Assembly (NCBI GenBank): GCA_948470475.1
Contig: OX419335.1
Coordinates: 35,529,297-35,593,296, forward strand
DNA from: Galaxea fascicularis
Taxonomy: Eukaryota; Cnidaria; Anthozoa; Scleractinia; Euphylliidae
Reading direction: 5' to 3'
Length of the DNA stretch: 64,000 bases
In this document: piece after piece, positions 9,701 to 17,231 of the stretch
How positions within the stretch are numbered: position 1 is the stretch's first letter
Layout: every line of letters begins with the position of its first letter
Program-made: the position numbers and the translations under genes
The notes under the pieces: generated by a model
What the model was told of the DNA's origin: nothing
Databases searched by the model: none
Seen by the model: only the letters and a program-made list of their open reading frames with translations

Positions 9701-12613
9701 CATCTCTTGATTGTTTTCGTTGTTTTTGTTCCTGTGTTCTCTTTTCCGGCTGTCTTTATGAAGCGAGGGGGATCATAAGCCCTCCTTTGTCCATAAACAA
9801 AACCAACTACTCTTAAAAGGCCAAGTATACACTGATGAAACGTCTTGAATGATCACCTCACTAGTCTTGAATCTCTTTAGATTGGCCAATATAATTTGTC
9901 TTATCAAATCAGTTGACGAAACCAAACATTTTTTGATGCATAGTGCCTGTTTTTTCAGAAGAGGCCTTTTGTGGGAGAAAAATATCAGCAGAAGACTTGA
10001 GTTAAAACTCTGTATTGGAAGAGAAAACACCTTTGTCCTCACTTTGTTTTTAACTTTGCTTATTACTGTCCTAATTATTTTCACTACAGATGAGTCCTGC
10101 ACTGTATTCTACGGGCCCTACAAGTCCAGCCCGCTCAAGTTGGGAGTCTGTGATGTTGGCCATGATTCCTGCAAATGTAGTCAAGGTGACACAAAGTGAC
10201 TAAATAAATACATGATATTGTTATATAGCTGGCGTTTTTCGCGCTACAGCGCGTCCATTCATTGGCTAGTTCATGGTCACATGATATAATAATGAAACAA
10301 TGAAAATGTTTACCGCTAATTGCCATGAGCGGGCAACAGGTCACTGGTTGTTTACCATTTACATGGGAAAACCGGTTGGTCGACGGTTTGTTCAAATGGT
10401 AAGCAAAAATCCCCAATGAAAAATTCCGTTCAGGATTGGCGTGTATCATTTGCACAATCCCTACTAAATAACACGTGACACGCATCAAAATTGGAGTAGG
10501 GCTAGGAACTGGTAAACACAAGTTTCGCTCGAAAATACGAAATAAACAAAAGGGAAACAAATAATGGCGGACTTTTTGCTTCTTTTTTTACTTGCTTTGG
10601 AGTTGCTCGACAACTCTGAAGTTGAAACAAGCGATGTATTAAGCGAGGACAACGACATAACGTTGTTCAGTGGCAAAAAGGCATAAAGAATGCGAAAAGA
10701 AACGTTTACCTTGCAAAATACGGGAATATTTGCCTTGCAATAGAAAATGCTCGTCACTAATCACATTCGTTTAAGACATTACACGTAGTTATATGAATTT
10801 TCGCACTACTTACTAAAGTTTGCTGTGGCCACTCCAGTGCAAAAATGGTGCGATAATGTATTTAAGTCATCTGTCGCATAAAAACACGACGAGCACTGAT
10901 AATGAGGTCAAGAAGCTCCCGCCATGATGAGTTCGATTTCCGGGCTCGGAGAAACTGGGCCCGAGTAGGAATGGTCGAATGGAACGGAAATTTCCGGTTA
11001 TTCCGATCTCCCGGAATTTTAGGCCAATTCAACCTCGCGAGGTATACCCAAAATTTCGGAATGAAATTCCGGAAAATGTCTGTTCCATTCGCTCTATCAC
11101 CCGGAATTTCCGGAATTTTTGGTCGAATGGAAAGCACAAAAAATTTGCTTTTGTTTTTGTTTTCCACCGGTTTGATCCATTTTGTTTCTCTCAAACAAAA
11201 TTCACTGTTCCCCTCGGGACCCAACTGAGTCATTAAGTGTTAATTGTATATGGATTTTTCACGGCTTTCACACATAAAAATACGGTGGCACAATGTGCCT
11301 TTTAAAGGTAATTTTGTGGAATTCATCAAATTGTTCGATTTTCCGTGGCTAGTTGGCCTTCGTTAGTCTCGAGCCTTGACTCTTTGAAATTCAAGCCCCT
11401 CAGAGACTTTCTAAACGTAAATAATAAAGTTTCTTAAATTACTTCGTTTTGTTCATTTTCTTTTGTCTTTTTTTCAGACGAATGCCCTCAACATAATCCA
11501 GCCATTAACAAAGATAATATTGCCAAGCTTATCAACATAGCCTGTCTTACCTACCATTATGGTAAGTGCTAAAACCTAATTATGCAACTGTTAAAAACAA
11601 GTACCATTGTAAGACAACTCACAGGGCACGTACCCGATGCCTCTTACGCAAACATTCTTTTGGCTCATCTCATCACGCAATCTTTCCTTCTCAGAGATTG
11701 CGTGACCAGCCAAAAGAATGTCTTGAAATCGATTGAATCTGAGCGCGAGGAAGGATTTTAAACACCGACCTTTAAATGGTTGGTATAAAATATGGCCGAT
11801 GATTGGCCATTAGAAATTTTAAATTTTGACAAGGTTGCGTTAGTTCTCTGGCAAAGAATACAAGCTTGGTTTCTATTCTTTCTCTATTTACAAGTCGATA
11901 TATACAAGAAAGCGGAGAGTTTAGACAACGGCGAATTTCGCAACAAACGCATTCTACAAATATAACAAAAAATTAGCCAAAAACTCATTCAGAGAAGTAT
12001 AGAAAGGAAAAATTTAGAAATTTAATTAATACTGAATGAGTTTATCGCTAAAAATTTCAAATGTTTGTAGAGAAAGTTTAATGCAAATTTTTCACTTAAA
12101 TATATACCCAACTCTTTCATCAATCGTGTATTTAATAAATTAGAAAAGTCCCTCCCGGGCGTGCTCAATCATTTTTCTTTCCGCTCAGGCTGTCGAAACA
12201 TCCATTAAGTCTCCTTTTCTTGACTTCATACTTGACGGAGCTATTTTGTTACTAATTGAGTAATCTTCACAATATCTTACAACTGTATATCATCGTTTTG
12301 TGTGGCAGTTATAAAAGGAAAAGTTCTGCTGATCAGCGAGGACAACACCAGGCTTGAGTATTTGGTTAGAGTGAAGCAAATAATCAAACAAGGCAACAAA
12401 GAACTGAAGGAAAGACAGAAGATTTGGTTTCGGAAAGAAGGAGCCTGCCGAAGTCCAGACTTGAAGGAAAAGCACGAATATCTATTCATGGGAAAGGACC
12501 AAGGCGGGTATGAGCTTGACAAGAATGCCTTTGTGAAATACTGGCCCAGACGCCCTGAAAATAACAAGGACAAAGTCATCTTGGAGGATTTTGCGAAGCG
12601 ATTTTCTTGTTGA
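450..12613 (+). CDS. C3: Complement C3-like protein, 3' part (15 exons: thioester, CUB, MG8, C345C)
   Basis: C3-family proteins are secreted opsonins that, once cleaved, bind microbial surfaces covalently through an internal thioester. Fifteen exons join in frame with GT-AG borders: 450-641, 1267-1345, 2115-2277, 3409-3489, 3595-3754, 4431-4600, 5123-5275, 5871-5936, 6137-6453, 7860-7947, 8638-8706, 9478-9583, 10090-10185, 11478-11561 and 12309-12613. They encode about 709 residues, ending in TGA. In order they carry the GCGEQNM thioester, the VIHGEM catalytic-His motif, the alpha-helical thioester domain, the CUB/MG8 region (MSILDIGILTGF, NVYDYYEP), a Cys-rich linker and a C345C/netrin-like end. 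The His favours C3-like ester formation over alpha-2-macroglobulin-like chemistry. The anaphylatoxin and N-terminal MG domains must lie upstream of the window. Odd point: a polybasic insertion in exon 6137-6453. C4/C5 is less likely: C5 lacks the thioester, and the C4 split is vertebrate. Confidence 0.93.
1108..1277 (+). repeat. 99-bp-spaced duplication of a splice acceptor and exon start
   Basis: Positions 1108-1178 and 1207-1277 are the same 71 bp with 4 differences. Each copy contains the polypyrimidine tract, the AG and the first 11 exon bases. The downstream copy (AG at 1265-1266) is the acceptor of C3 exon 1267-1345. The upstream copy (AG at 1166-1167) would read into a stop codon about 17 codons later, so it is a decoy or pseudo-exon. 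Confidence 0.9.
2115..2277 (+). CDS. C3: C3-like exon with the catalytic histidine
   Basis: Joined in frame to 1267-1345 across a split Trp codon, giving STWLTAFV. The His codon is 2263-2265 in FAVIHGEM, matching the C3 histidine that attacks the thioester to form the acyl-imidazole intermediate. The next exon continues GGVYSDGEIAMTAFVL, typical of the C3 helical barrel. Confidence 0.93.
2420..2841 (+). mobile_element. MITE family A copy (ACACTCAACAAAATTACTCA end)
   Basis: The left end is ACACTCAACAAAATTACTCA and the right part reads ...CTTTCAAAATCACTC...GATTTCCT. The same ends occur in reverse orientation at 16654-16870, which defines a dispersed family. It sits in a C3 intron. There is no coding capacity, so it is non-autonomous. 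Confidence 0.75.
2842..3408 (+). other. C3 intron remainder rich in TCGTGA/CGTGAAA motifs
   Basis: 2868-3118 contains repeated CGTGAAA/TCGTGA words and an end resembling the element at 23475-23682 (GAGGGT...TATAGG), so it may be a diverged copy. No exon-like sequence is visible before the acceptor at 3407-3408. Confidence 0.4.
4950..5092. repeat. GATT/GATG tetranucleotide tract
   Basis: A block of GATTGATT units, a central block of GATGGATG units, and GATT units again. It ends about 30 bp before the acceptor of C3 exon 5123-5275. The reverse-strand open frame of Ser-Ile-Asn repeats is an artefact of the tract. Confidence 0.95.
6137..6453 (+). CDS. C3: C3-like exon with polybasic insertion
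   Basis: The exon starts VELRYNLPSS and includes CKFHLTTNV. A stretch of about 60-70 residues follows that is almost entirely Lys, Arg, Asn, Asp and Gln, with dibasic to tetrabasic clusters (RRKRCNRR, TKRCRNK). The conserved VKTVQLKVCTR ends the exon and continues RYLGKENTGMSILDIG in the next. Vertebrate C3 has only a short linker between the CUB-associated strand and MG8 here. The reading frame is open and phase-compatible with both neighbours, so the insertion looks genuinely coding. Effects on cleavage or surface charge are inference. Confidence 0.85.
6632..6928 (+). mobile_element. tRNA-derived SINE, family 1
   Basis: The head has an A-box-like TGGCTTAGTGGT and a B-box GGTTCGATTCC with tRNA spacing. 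The body reads GTTGGTTCTCTTCTCTGCTCC...AAAAACCAACA and the tail is (TTGAT)n. Copies of the same head and body occur at 37563-37827 and 45057-45345. RNA polymerase III transcription of the head is inferred from the boxes. Confidence 0.85.
7108..7666. mobile_element. MITE family B, CTACAGTCGAAC termini
   Basis: Left end CTACAGTCGAACTTCTC and right end GGAGGTTCGACTGTA are inverted repeats. Internally, short units containing TGGCCGTT recur near both ends, giving subterminal repeats. The composite at 34379-35260 starts with the same CAGTCGAACC end. It sits in the C3 intron before exon 7860-7947. Confidence 0.75.
8895..9030 (+). pseudogene. Decayed non-LTR retrotransposon C-terminal scrap
   Basis: Read with frameshifts, it gives FKVLARKLWN...LPPSIRESD..SYSRRL, close to the common C-terminal motif of reverse-transcriptase ORFs (LWNSLPxxIR...FKxxLKTYLF). 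It is short and broken, inside a C3 intron. Confidence 0.45.
9154..9305. repeat. Foldback repeat with TTACTAACC arms
   Basis: AATACCTCTTACTAACC near the left end pairs with GGTTAGTAAGATATTT at the right. An inner GGCCCAAGCGCGAAGCGCC...GGGCC palindrome sits in the middle. It is probably a MITE, in the intron before C3 exon 9478-9583. Confidence 0.5.
10200..11477 (+). other. C3 intron with repeat-like segments, no exon seen
   Basis: The segment around 10220-10530 is repeat-like. At 10960-11130 there is a loose inverted repeat built on GGAATTTCCGG-type words with GGTCGAATGGAA at both ends. Both-strand open frames at 10862-11236 follow this symmetry and do not look coding. Confidence 0.45.
11652..11721. 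repeat. Hairpin-forming inverted repeat
   Basis: ACATTCTTTTGGCT pairs exactly with AGCCAAAAGAATGT, and the inner CACGCAATCT with AGATTGCGTG. It is a compact stem about 90 bp downstream of the C3 donor at 11562 and probably a small foldback element. Confidence 0.7.
12309..12613 (+). CDS. C3: C3-like terminal exon, C345C/netrin-like domain
   Basis: Joined in phase 1 to 11478-11561, giving YHYVIKGKVLL. The domain has the C345C pattern of beta strands with a central Cys (KEGACRSPDL), a YLFMG motif and a WPRRPE motif, and it ends in Cys then TGA. Human C3 keeps a WPEE motif and a final Cys at the same places. In the family this module takes part in convertase assembly. Confidence 0.92.
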
Positions 12614-13150
12614 ACACTCTTTTATGACGATTTTCAACAACGCATGAGTTTTTCAAATTAAATGGAGGGCTGCACATCAGTGTCGTGACTCCAACTTGTC
12701 AGGTTATACCATAATTACAAACTCTGGGTAGTTTCTTAATGTGCTCTCTTCTCGAAACCATAGTGGCAGCAGGCCTCTGTGATGTGCGTTTACATCCTCG
12801 GGGATCACAGCGAGAGGCCGTCTGTCTGAACTGATTTCGGCATTGTAATTTGCTGGCATATCTATCATTGGTGTGTTAAGTTATCTATTTTCAGTTCACA
12901 CGTTATTGAGAATCGTCGTTAAAAAAGGGCGTCAGCGCATAAATGGATCAGTACGATTTTTTTTTTGCTGTAAACTGAAAGTATAAGGCTAAACTACCGC
13001 AGTTTAAAAGGCTAGCATTAGAAATCTCTTCGGAGGTTTAGTTTTCGTTCTTTGTAATAGAGGGGGATATTAAGGACTAGAAGAGATTGGTAACTAGTCA
13101 TCGTAGTTTGTTGCTTTCGAAAATAAAGCAGTTTAAATCGATGTTGTCTT
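12614..13150 (+). other. C3-like 3' UTR
   Basis: The sequence between the TGA and the first good polyadenylation signal holds no credible frame. It contains a moderately A/T-rich, non-repetitive trailer. Confidence 0.6.
13122..13127 (+). terminator. Candidate poly(A) signal of the C3-like gene
   Basis: AATAAA about 510 bp after the stop codon, the first canonical hexamer in a plain 3' UTR context. Cleavage is expected 10-30 bp downstream. Confidence 0.6.
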
Positions 13151-13238
13151 CGCTTGGTAGTCTGGTATTCTTTTAGTTTCCCTTACTTTCCGAGTCAATC
13201 TTTCGTCTGCGCTCTCATTCAAACGCTTGCGTGGACAA

Positions 13239-13530
13239 TGGCCCGATTTATACTAGAGACGGATCATCCGTCTGGGACGAACTTGGGCAAAGAACGATAG
13301 TTCGTCTGATAATTCGTCTGCGTATAAATACGGGCAAACAGACGGATTATCCGTCCAGACGAACTATCTGGATAATTCGTGTTTATCGACGAATTATCCA
13401 GATAGTTCGTCTGGACGGATAATCCGTCTGTTTGCCCGTATTTATACGCAGACGAATTATCAGACGAACTATCGTTCTTTGCCCAAGTTCGTCCCAGACG
13501 GATGATCCGTCTCTAGTATAAATCGGGCCA
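13239..13530. mobile_element. Perfect foldback MITE, 142-bp arms, 8-bp loop
   Basis: 13239-13380 is the exact reverse complement of 13389-13530, with the 8-bp spacer GTTTATCG. The ends are TGGCCCGATTTATAC. The arms are built from repeated GACGGAT/GACGAAT-type words. Perfect arms imply recent origin or ongoing repair between them. Related GACGAATTATTCGTC words occur at 34476-34931. No clear target-site duplication was found. Confidence 0.95.
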
Positions 13531-13937
13531 ATATGAGTATAGTATCAAACGTGCCTCAGGGTGGATGCGGTAAAGAGCTGGTGTGAGGAGAGACATACTT
13601 CTCACCTGTCTACCCTCTCTTCCCAAAGACGCCCCCAGGAACCTTTTGTGCAAGAAAAACAAGGCTAACACCCAAAATTATTTCTGTCTGTTCTTCCACT
13701 GAACATAAAAGCCTTGTTTGACATACGTTCTCAGAAAGAAAAGAAAAGAAATATGTTAGCTGTACTTTTCTTGTGCACCTTTCAACAGCAATGCCCGGAT
13801 GATAGCGTCCGGATAATGACGCTGCAACTCCAGCCTGAAAATCGAGAACAGGAAGAAAGGCCAAAAAGTCCACAAACACTCCCTTCGTTTCTACCGAATG
13901 CTGCGTCATTCGCCTGAACTTCGCCTATGATCAGGCG
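13531..13937. other. Intergenic segment, no gene recognised
   Basis: Short overlapping frames on both strands have no recognisable motif. The segment leads into the TTA tract that precedes the retroelement fragment. Confidence 0.4.

Positions 13938-13977
<40 letters not shown>
13938..13977. repeat. (TTA)n tract at the 5' edge of the retroelement fragment
   Basis: About 13 TTA/ATT units directly abut the first codons of the retroelement fragment, with no intervening sequence. Confidence 0.95.
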
Positions 13978-13978
13978 G

Positions 13979-15446
13979 GCAACTGAGTAAGGAAGGACAG
14001 AAGTTTGGTTACCTTGTGAATGGATCAAAGAGCTGGCTTATTGTGAAGTCTAGGGAACTTGCAGAGGAAGCAAAGAGGGTGTTTGGAGAGGAAGTCAACA
14101 TAACGACTGAAGGACAGCGCCATTTGGGAGCAGTTATTGCGTCGCAAGAATACAAAGATCAGTATTGTGAGAAGAAGGTTCGTGCATGGAAAGAGGAAAT
14201 CGAACGTCTCTCTGAAATAGCGAAGAGCCAGCCTCATGCGGCGTACATTGCTTTCACAAAAGGCTACAAGTCGAAGTTCACCTACTTCATGCGCACGATA
14301 GGATCGTTTGAAGCTTATGTCGACCCAGTCCAGGAGGTGATTGAGGATTTACTACTTCCAACTTTGTTCGGTCAATCAGAGCCTCTCCCTAACGAGGTGC
14401 GCAGACTTGCTACCTTAGCAACGGGTCAAGGGGGTCTAGGCATTCCTGATCTGAAATCCGAGGCACCGCAGCAGTTTGCTGCCTCGAGACTAATAACCAC
14501 CGCGCACGTAGATTCTATTATATCACAGAGTTCCATCATGGTGCCAGGAGAAAGATCTACGGAGGAGCTAAAGAGCCATCAACAATCACTTAAGAGAGCA
14601 AGTGCCAAAGAGAAAATGGATAGCATTGATTCAAGCCTCGCCCCAGGCCTGCTGCGACTGGTTAATCAATCGAGGGACAAAGGCGCAAGTTCTTGGCTGA
14701 ATGCGATACCTCTCGCAGACCAGGGTTTAGCTCTGAACAAGCAAGAGTTCAGAGACTCGCTACGCTTACGTTATGACCTGCCCTTAGTCGATTTACCAAG
14801 TCATTGCGTATGTGGGGATAAATTTACCGTTGGTCACGCCCTCTCTTGTAAAAAGGGGGGGTTTGTAGCGCAGAGACATGACGGTGTACGGAACTTGTTA
14901 ACGACATTCATTGACAAGATCTGCAATAATGTCGAAATCGAACCACGCCTTCAACCCCTGGACAACGAGCAATTTCATTTGAGGAGCGCTGTTACAAGTT
15001 CTGAGGCGAGGTTGGACATCAAAGCGGGAGGGTTCTGGGCAAGAGGAGTTACGGCATTTTTTGATGTCAGAGTTACGCACGTCAACTCCAAGTGTTACCA
15101 GAGCAAGCCAACATCGGAAGTGTTCAAGGAGCAAGAAGAAGAGAAGAAGCGCAAATACCAGCAGCGGGTGTTAGATGTAGAAATGGGTTCGTTTACGCCT
15201 TTAGTGTTTGGAACCAATGGCGGAATGGGAAACGAGTGTCAGCGGTTCTTAAAGCATCTTGCAGACAAGATAGCTCAGAAGGATACCGAGCCTTATCATG
15301 TTGTAATCACTTGGCTCAGGACACAGATTTCGTTTGAACTCTTAAGATCGGTACATGCATGCGTGAGAGGTTCGCGAACGCCGTTTCGCAGCAAAATAGA
15401 GCAATCATTAGACTGTAAAATAAATGTAGCTAGTGCTGATATCTGA
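13979..15446 (+). mobile_element. 5'-truncated retroelement ORF: post-RT region, Cys-His knuckle, nuclease-like end
   Basis: An open frame of about 488 codons runs from the TTA tract to TGA, with no natural ATG at its start. The first part (SWLIVKSRELAEEAKRVF, ITTEGQRHLGAVIAS) resembles the region just after the catalytic palm in reverse transcriptases of a family common in cnidarian genomes. Further on lie a CxC-x(n)-HxxxC knuckle (CVCGDKFTVGHALSC) and SSEARLDIKAGGFW...FFDVRV. The latter has the D...D spacing of a restriction-like endonuclease, as in R2-type elements. The frame is intact over 1.46 kb, so this insertion is young. It lacks the catalytic RT motifs and is therefore dead on its own. 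The clade assignment is inference. Confidence 0.75.
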
Positions 15447-15725
15447 AATATGCGGTCTATGTGCTTTTATATTTAGGGCGTTTTATGGACACTGGTTTAG
15501 CCGTCATTAGTATAATTCGATTGTTTGATTTTAATATCTCAGCATCATGGAATTCGTAATTTTATAGAATTTTGAACTTTTATTATGAATGATATTTATT
15601 TCTATCTCTTTTTGTAAGGTTAAGTTATTTTTACTTTTTAAGAATTTTAATGTAGTGTTTTTCTCAATAAAGTTTGAATTATTTTATTATTATTATTATT
15701 ATTATTATTCATTACTATTATTATT
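15447..15725 (+). mobile_element. 3' UTR and TTA tail of the retroelement
   Basis: An A/T-rich trailer with AATAAAG at about 15667 is followed by a (TTA)n tail to 15725, consistent with the microsatellite tails of some non-LTR retrotransposons. Confidence 0.6.
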
Positions 15726-15726
15726 T

Positions 15727-15930
15727 GGAACCAATGGCGGCATGGGCACTGAGATTCACCGTTTCCTAAATTAAAGCATTCAGCGGAGAAACTCTCTCAA
15801 AAAGACGGTGAACCTTACATGGCTAAGAACACTATTTTCCTTTGAAATTTTAAGATCAGTGCATACTAGTGCCAGGGGTTCAAGGACACCCTTTCGTAAG
15901 ATAGGTGATTTCATAGACGACTGCCTCTAA
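15727..15930 (+). pseudogene. Second, shorter 3' fragment of the same retroelement
   Basis: It begins GTNGGMGTEIHRFLN immediately after the previous TTA tail and, with one stop and frameshifts, continues WLRTLFSFEILRSVHTSARGSRTPFRK, paralleling the last 90 residues of the first copy. It is more decayed than its neighbour. Confidence 0.8.
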
Positions 15931-16086
15931 TTCCTTATGTAGCGCGCATCCATTAATCTTACTATATTGCTATTTTTTCTTTTTTTTTTTATAGCATGCA
16001 AAGAATGAGTATAGGAGATGTATTTTTCAATAAGTCAAACTTAAATTCAAGCTGACTGAGAGATTTCGTTCAGTTATTTATTCAAG

Positions 16087-16200
16087 TGACCTCGCGATTC
16101 CGGTGCGATGCTCTACCAACTGAGCTATTAAGTCACTGACGTTGAGAGCATCGCACCGGAATCGCGAGGTCACGGGTTCAATCCCCGTTGAAGCCCTGAA
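16087..16200. repeat. Broken, inverted tRNA-like repeat
   Basis: On the minus strand the left part reads TAGCTCAGTTGGTAGAGC (A box) then ATCGCACCGGAATCGCGAGG. On the plus strand the right part has the same anticodon-arm sequence plus CACGGGTTCAATCCCCG (B box). The 28-bp arms 16087-16114 and 16145-16172 are exact complements. Neither half is a complete tRNA, so this is a SINE-like tRNA pseudogene foldback and not a functional tRNA. Confidence 0.75.
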
Positions 16201-16504
16201 TTTTTTTCAGGCTTCTTTACACAATTGTAAAAATTGCGATCACAACTGCGACGATCATTCTTCATTTCATTTCATATCCGCAGTTCACATATGATTTCTT
16301 TCATATGCATTATTCACATGAAATTTTTATGTAAAGACGTATATTAGCAATGAACGAGAAATGTAAATAATTTTATTAGATGTGGTCTTTTTAGTAGGAA
16401 ATGTAATACTAAATGATGTAAATTATTACGTTTACTTGAATTTGTCTTTGTCTTAGCCGGACTTATTTTGTAAATAATTATCTGTAAATATAAGGGAATA
16501 AATT

Positions 16505-16539
16505 GTTATTACTACTATTATTATTATTATTATTATTAT

Positions 16540-16638
<99 letters not shown>
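16505..16638. repeat. (TTA)n then (AGT)n microsatellite
   Basis: A TTA run changes abruptly to about 32 AGT units. The poly-Leu open frame on the minus strand is an artefact. Confidence 0.97.
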
Positions 16639-16653
16639 TGGTAGAAGCAGTAT

Positions 16654-16870
16654 AGGAAATCGCACGACCTCGAGTACAATTCGGGATTGATAGGTACGAG
16701 TGATTTTGAAAGTTCTCAAAATTGCACGAGCCTTTTATTTATAGTCCATTCAACAAAATTACAAACTTACGCGCCGTTGTCATGGAAACTTAAAACTCCT
16801 ACGGAGTACTATTTGGCATTAATTCTACTGCTCTCCATCAATCAGAATTGAGTAATTTTGTTGAGTGTAC
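16654..16870 (-). mobile_element. MITE family A copy, reverse orientation
   Basis: It ends TTGAGTAATTTTGTTGAGTGTA, the reverse complement of the start of the 2420-2841 copy. Its other end shares AGGAAATCGCACGACCTCGAG with that copy's right end. Confidence 0.75.
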
Positions 16871-16916
16871 TATAATTATTATTATTTTGAAAGGGAGAAG
16901 GGGAAAGAAAAGAAAG

Positions 16917-17037
16917 TTTTCCGAACAGCCCCATACACTAATTATACATGCATCACTGTCTTACTTACCCTGTTCTTAAAACGAATAGAGTCACAACATG
17001 TGTGTACAATTAATGCATGGGGCTGTACGGAAATCTT
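16917..17037. mobile_element. Small foldback with ACAGCCCCAT termini
   Basis: TTTCCGAACAGCCCCATAC at the left pairs with GCATGGGGCTGTACGGAAAT at the right. It lies about 200 bp upstream of the Mab-21-like start codon. Confidence 0.6.
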
Positions 17038-17231
17038 CCCGAAAAAATCTCTTCTCCGCGCTGAGATGTAGGGGAGGTCAATGAACCGTCTGACCGCCAA
17101 TAATACCGGACGCCTGATTATCTCATACTTCACAGGGTAACCCCTTTGTAAAGAAACCACTGATCGATGCGGAAGTCACAGATCGGAGGGCGACGTTCTT
17201 CCTCTTGAAACCGTTTTTGACGTATTGAGTC

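Noticed and set aside
13239..13530. Intrinsic terminator or microRNA precursor
   Set aside because: The arms are 142 bp and perfect with transposon-like ends; rho-independent terminators do not apply to animal genes, and microRNA hairpins are shorter and imperfect.
16087..16200. Functional tRNA gene
   Set aside because: The A box and B box lie on opposite strands, so no complete cloverleaf exists.
16453..16719. Poly-Leu minus-strand frame
   Set aside because: AGT/TTA microsatellite translation.
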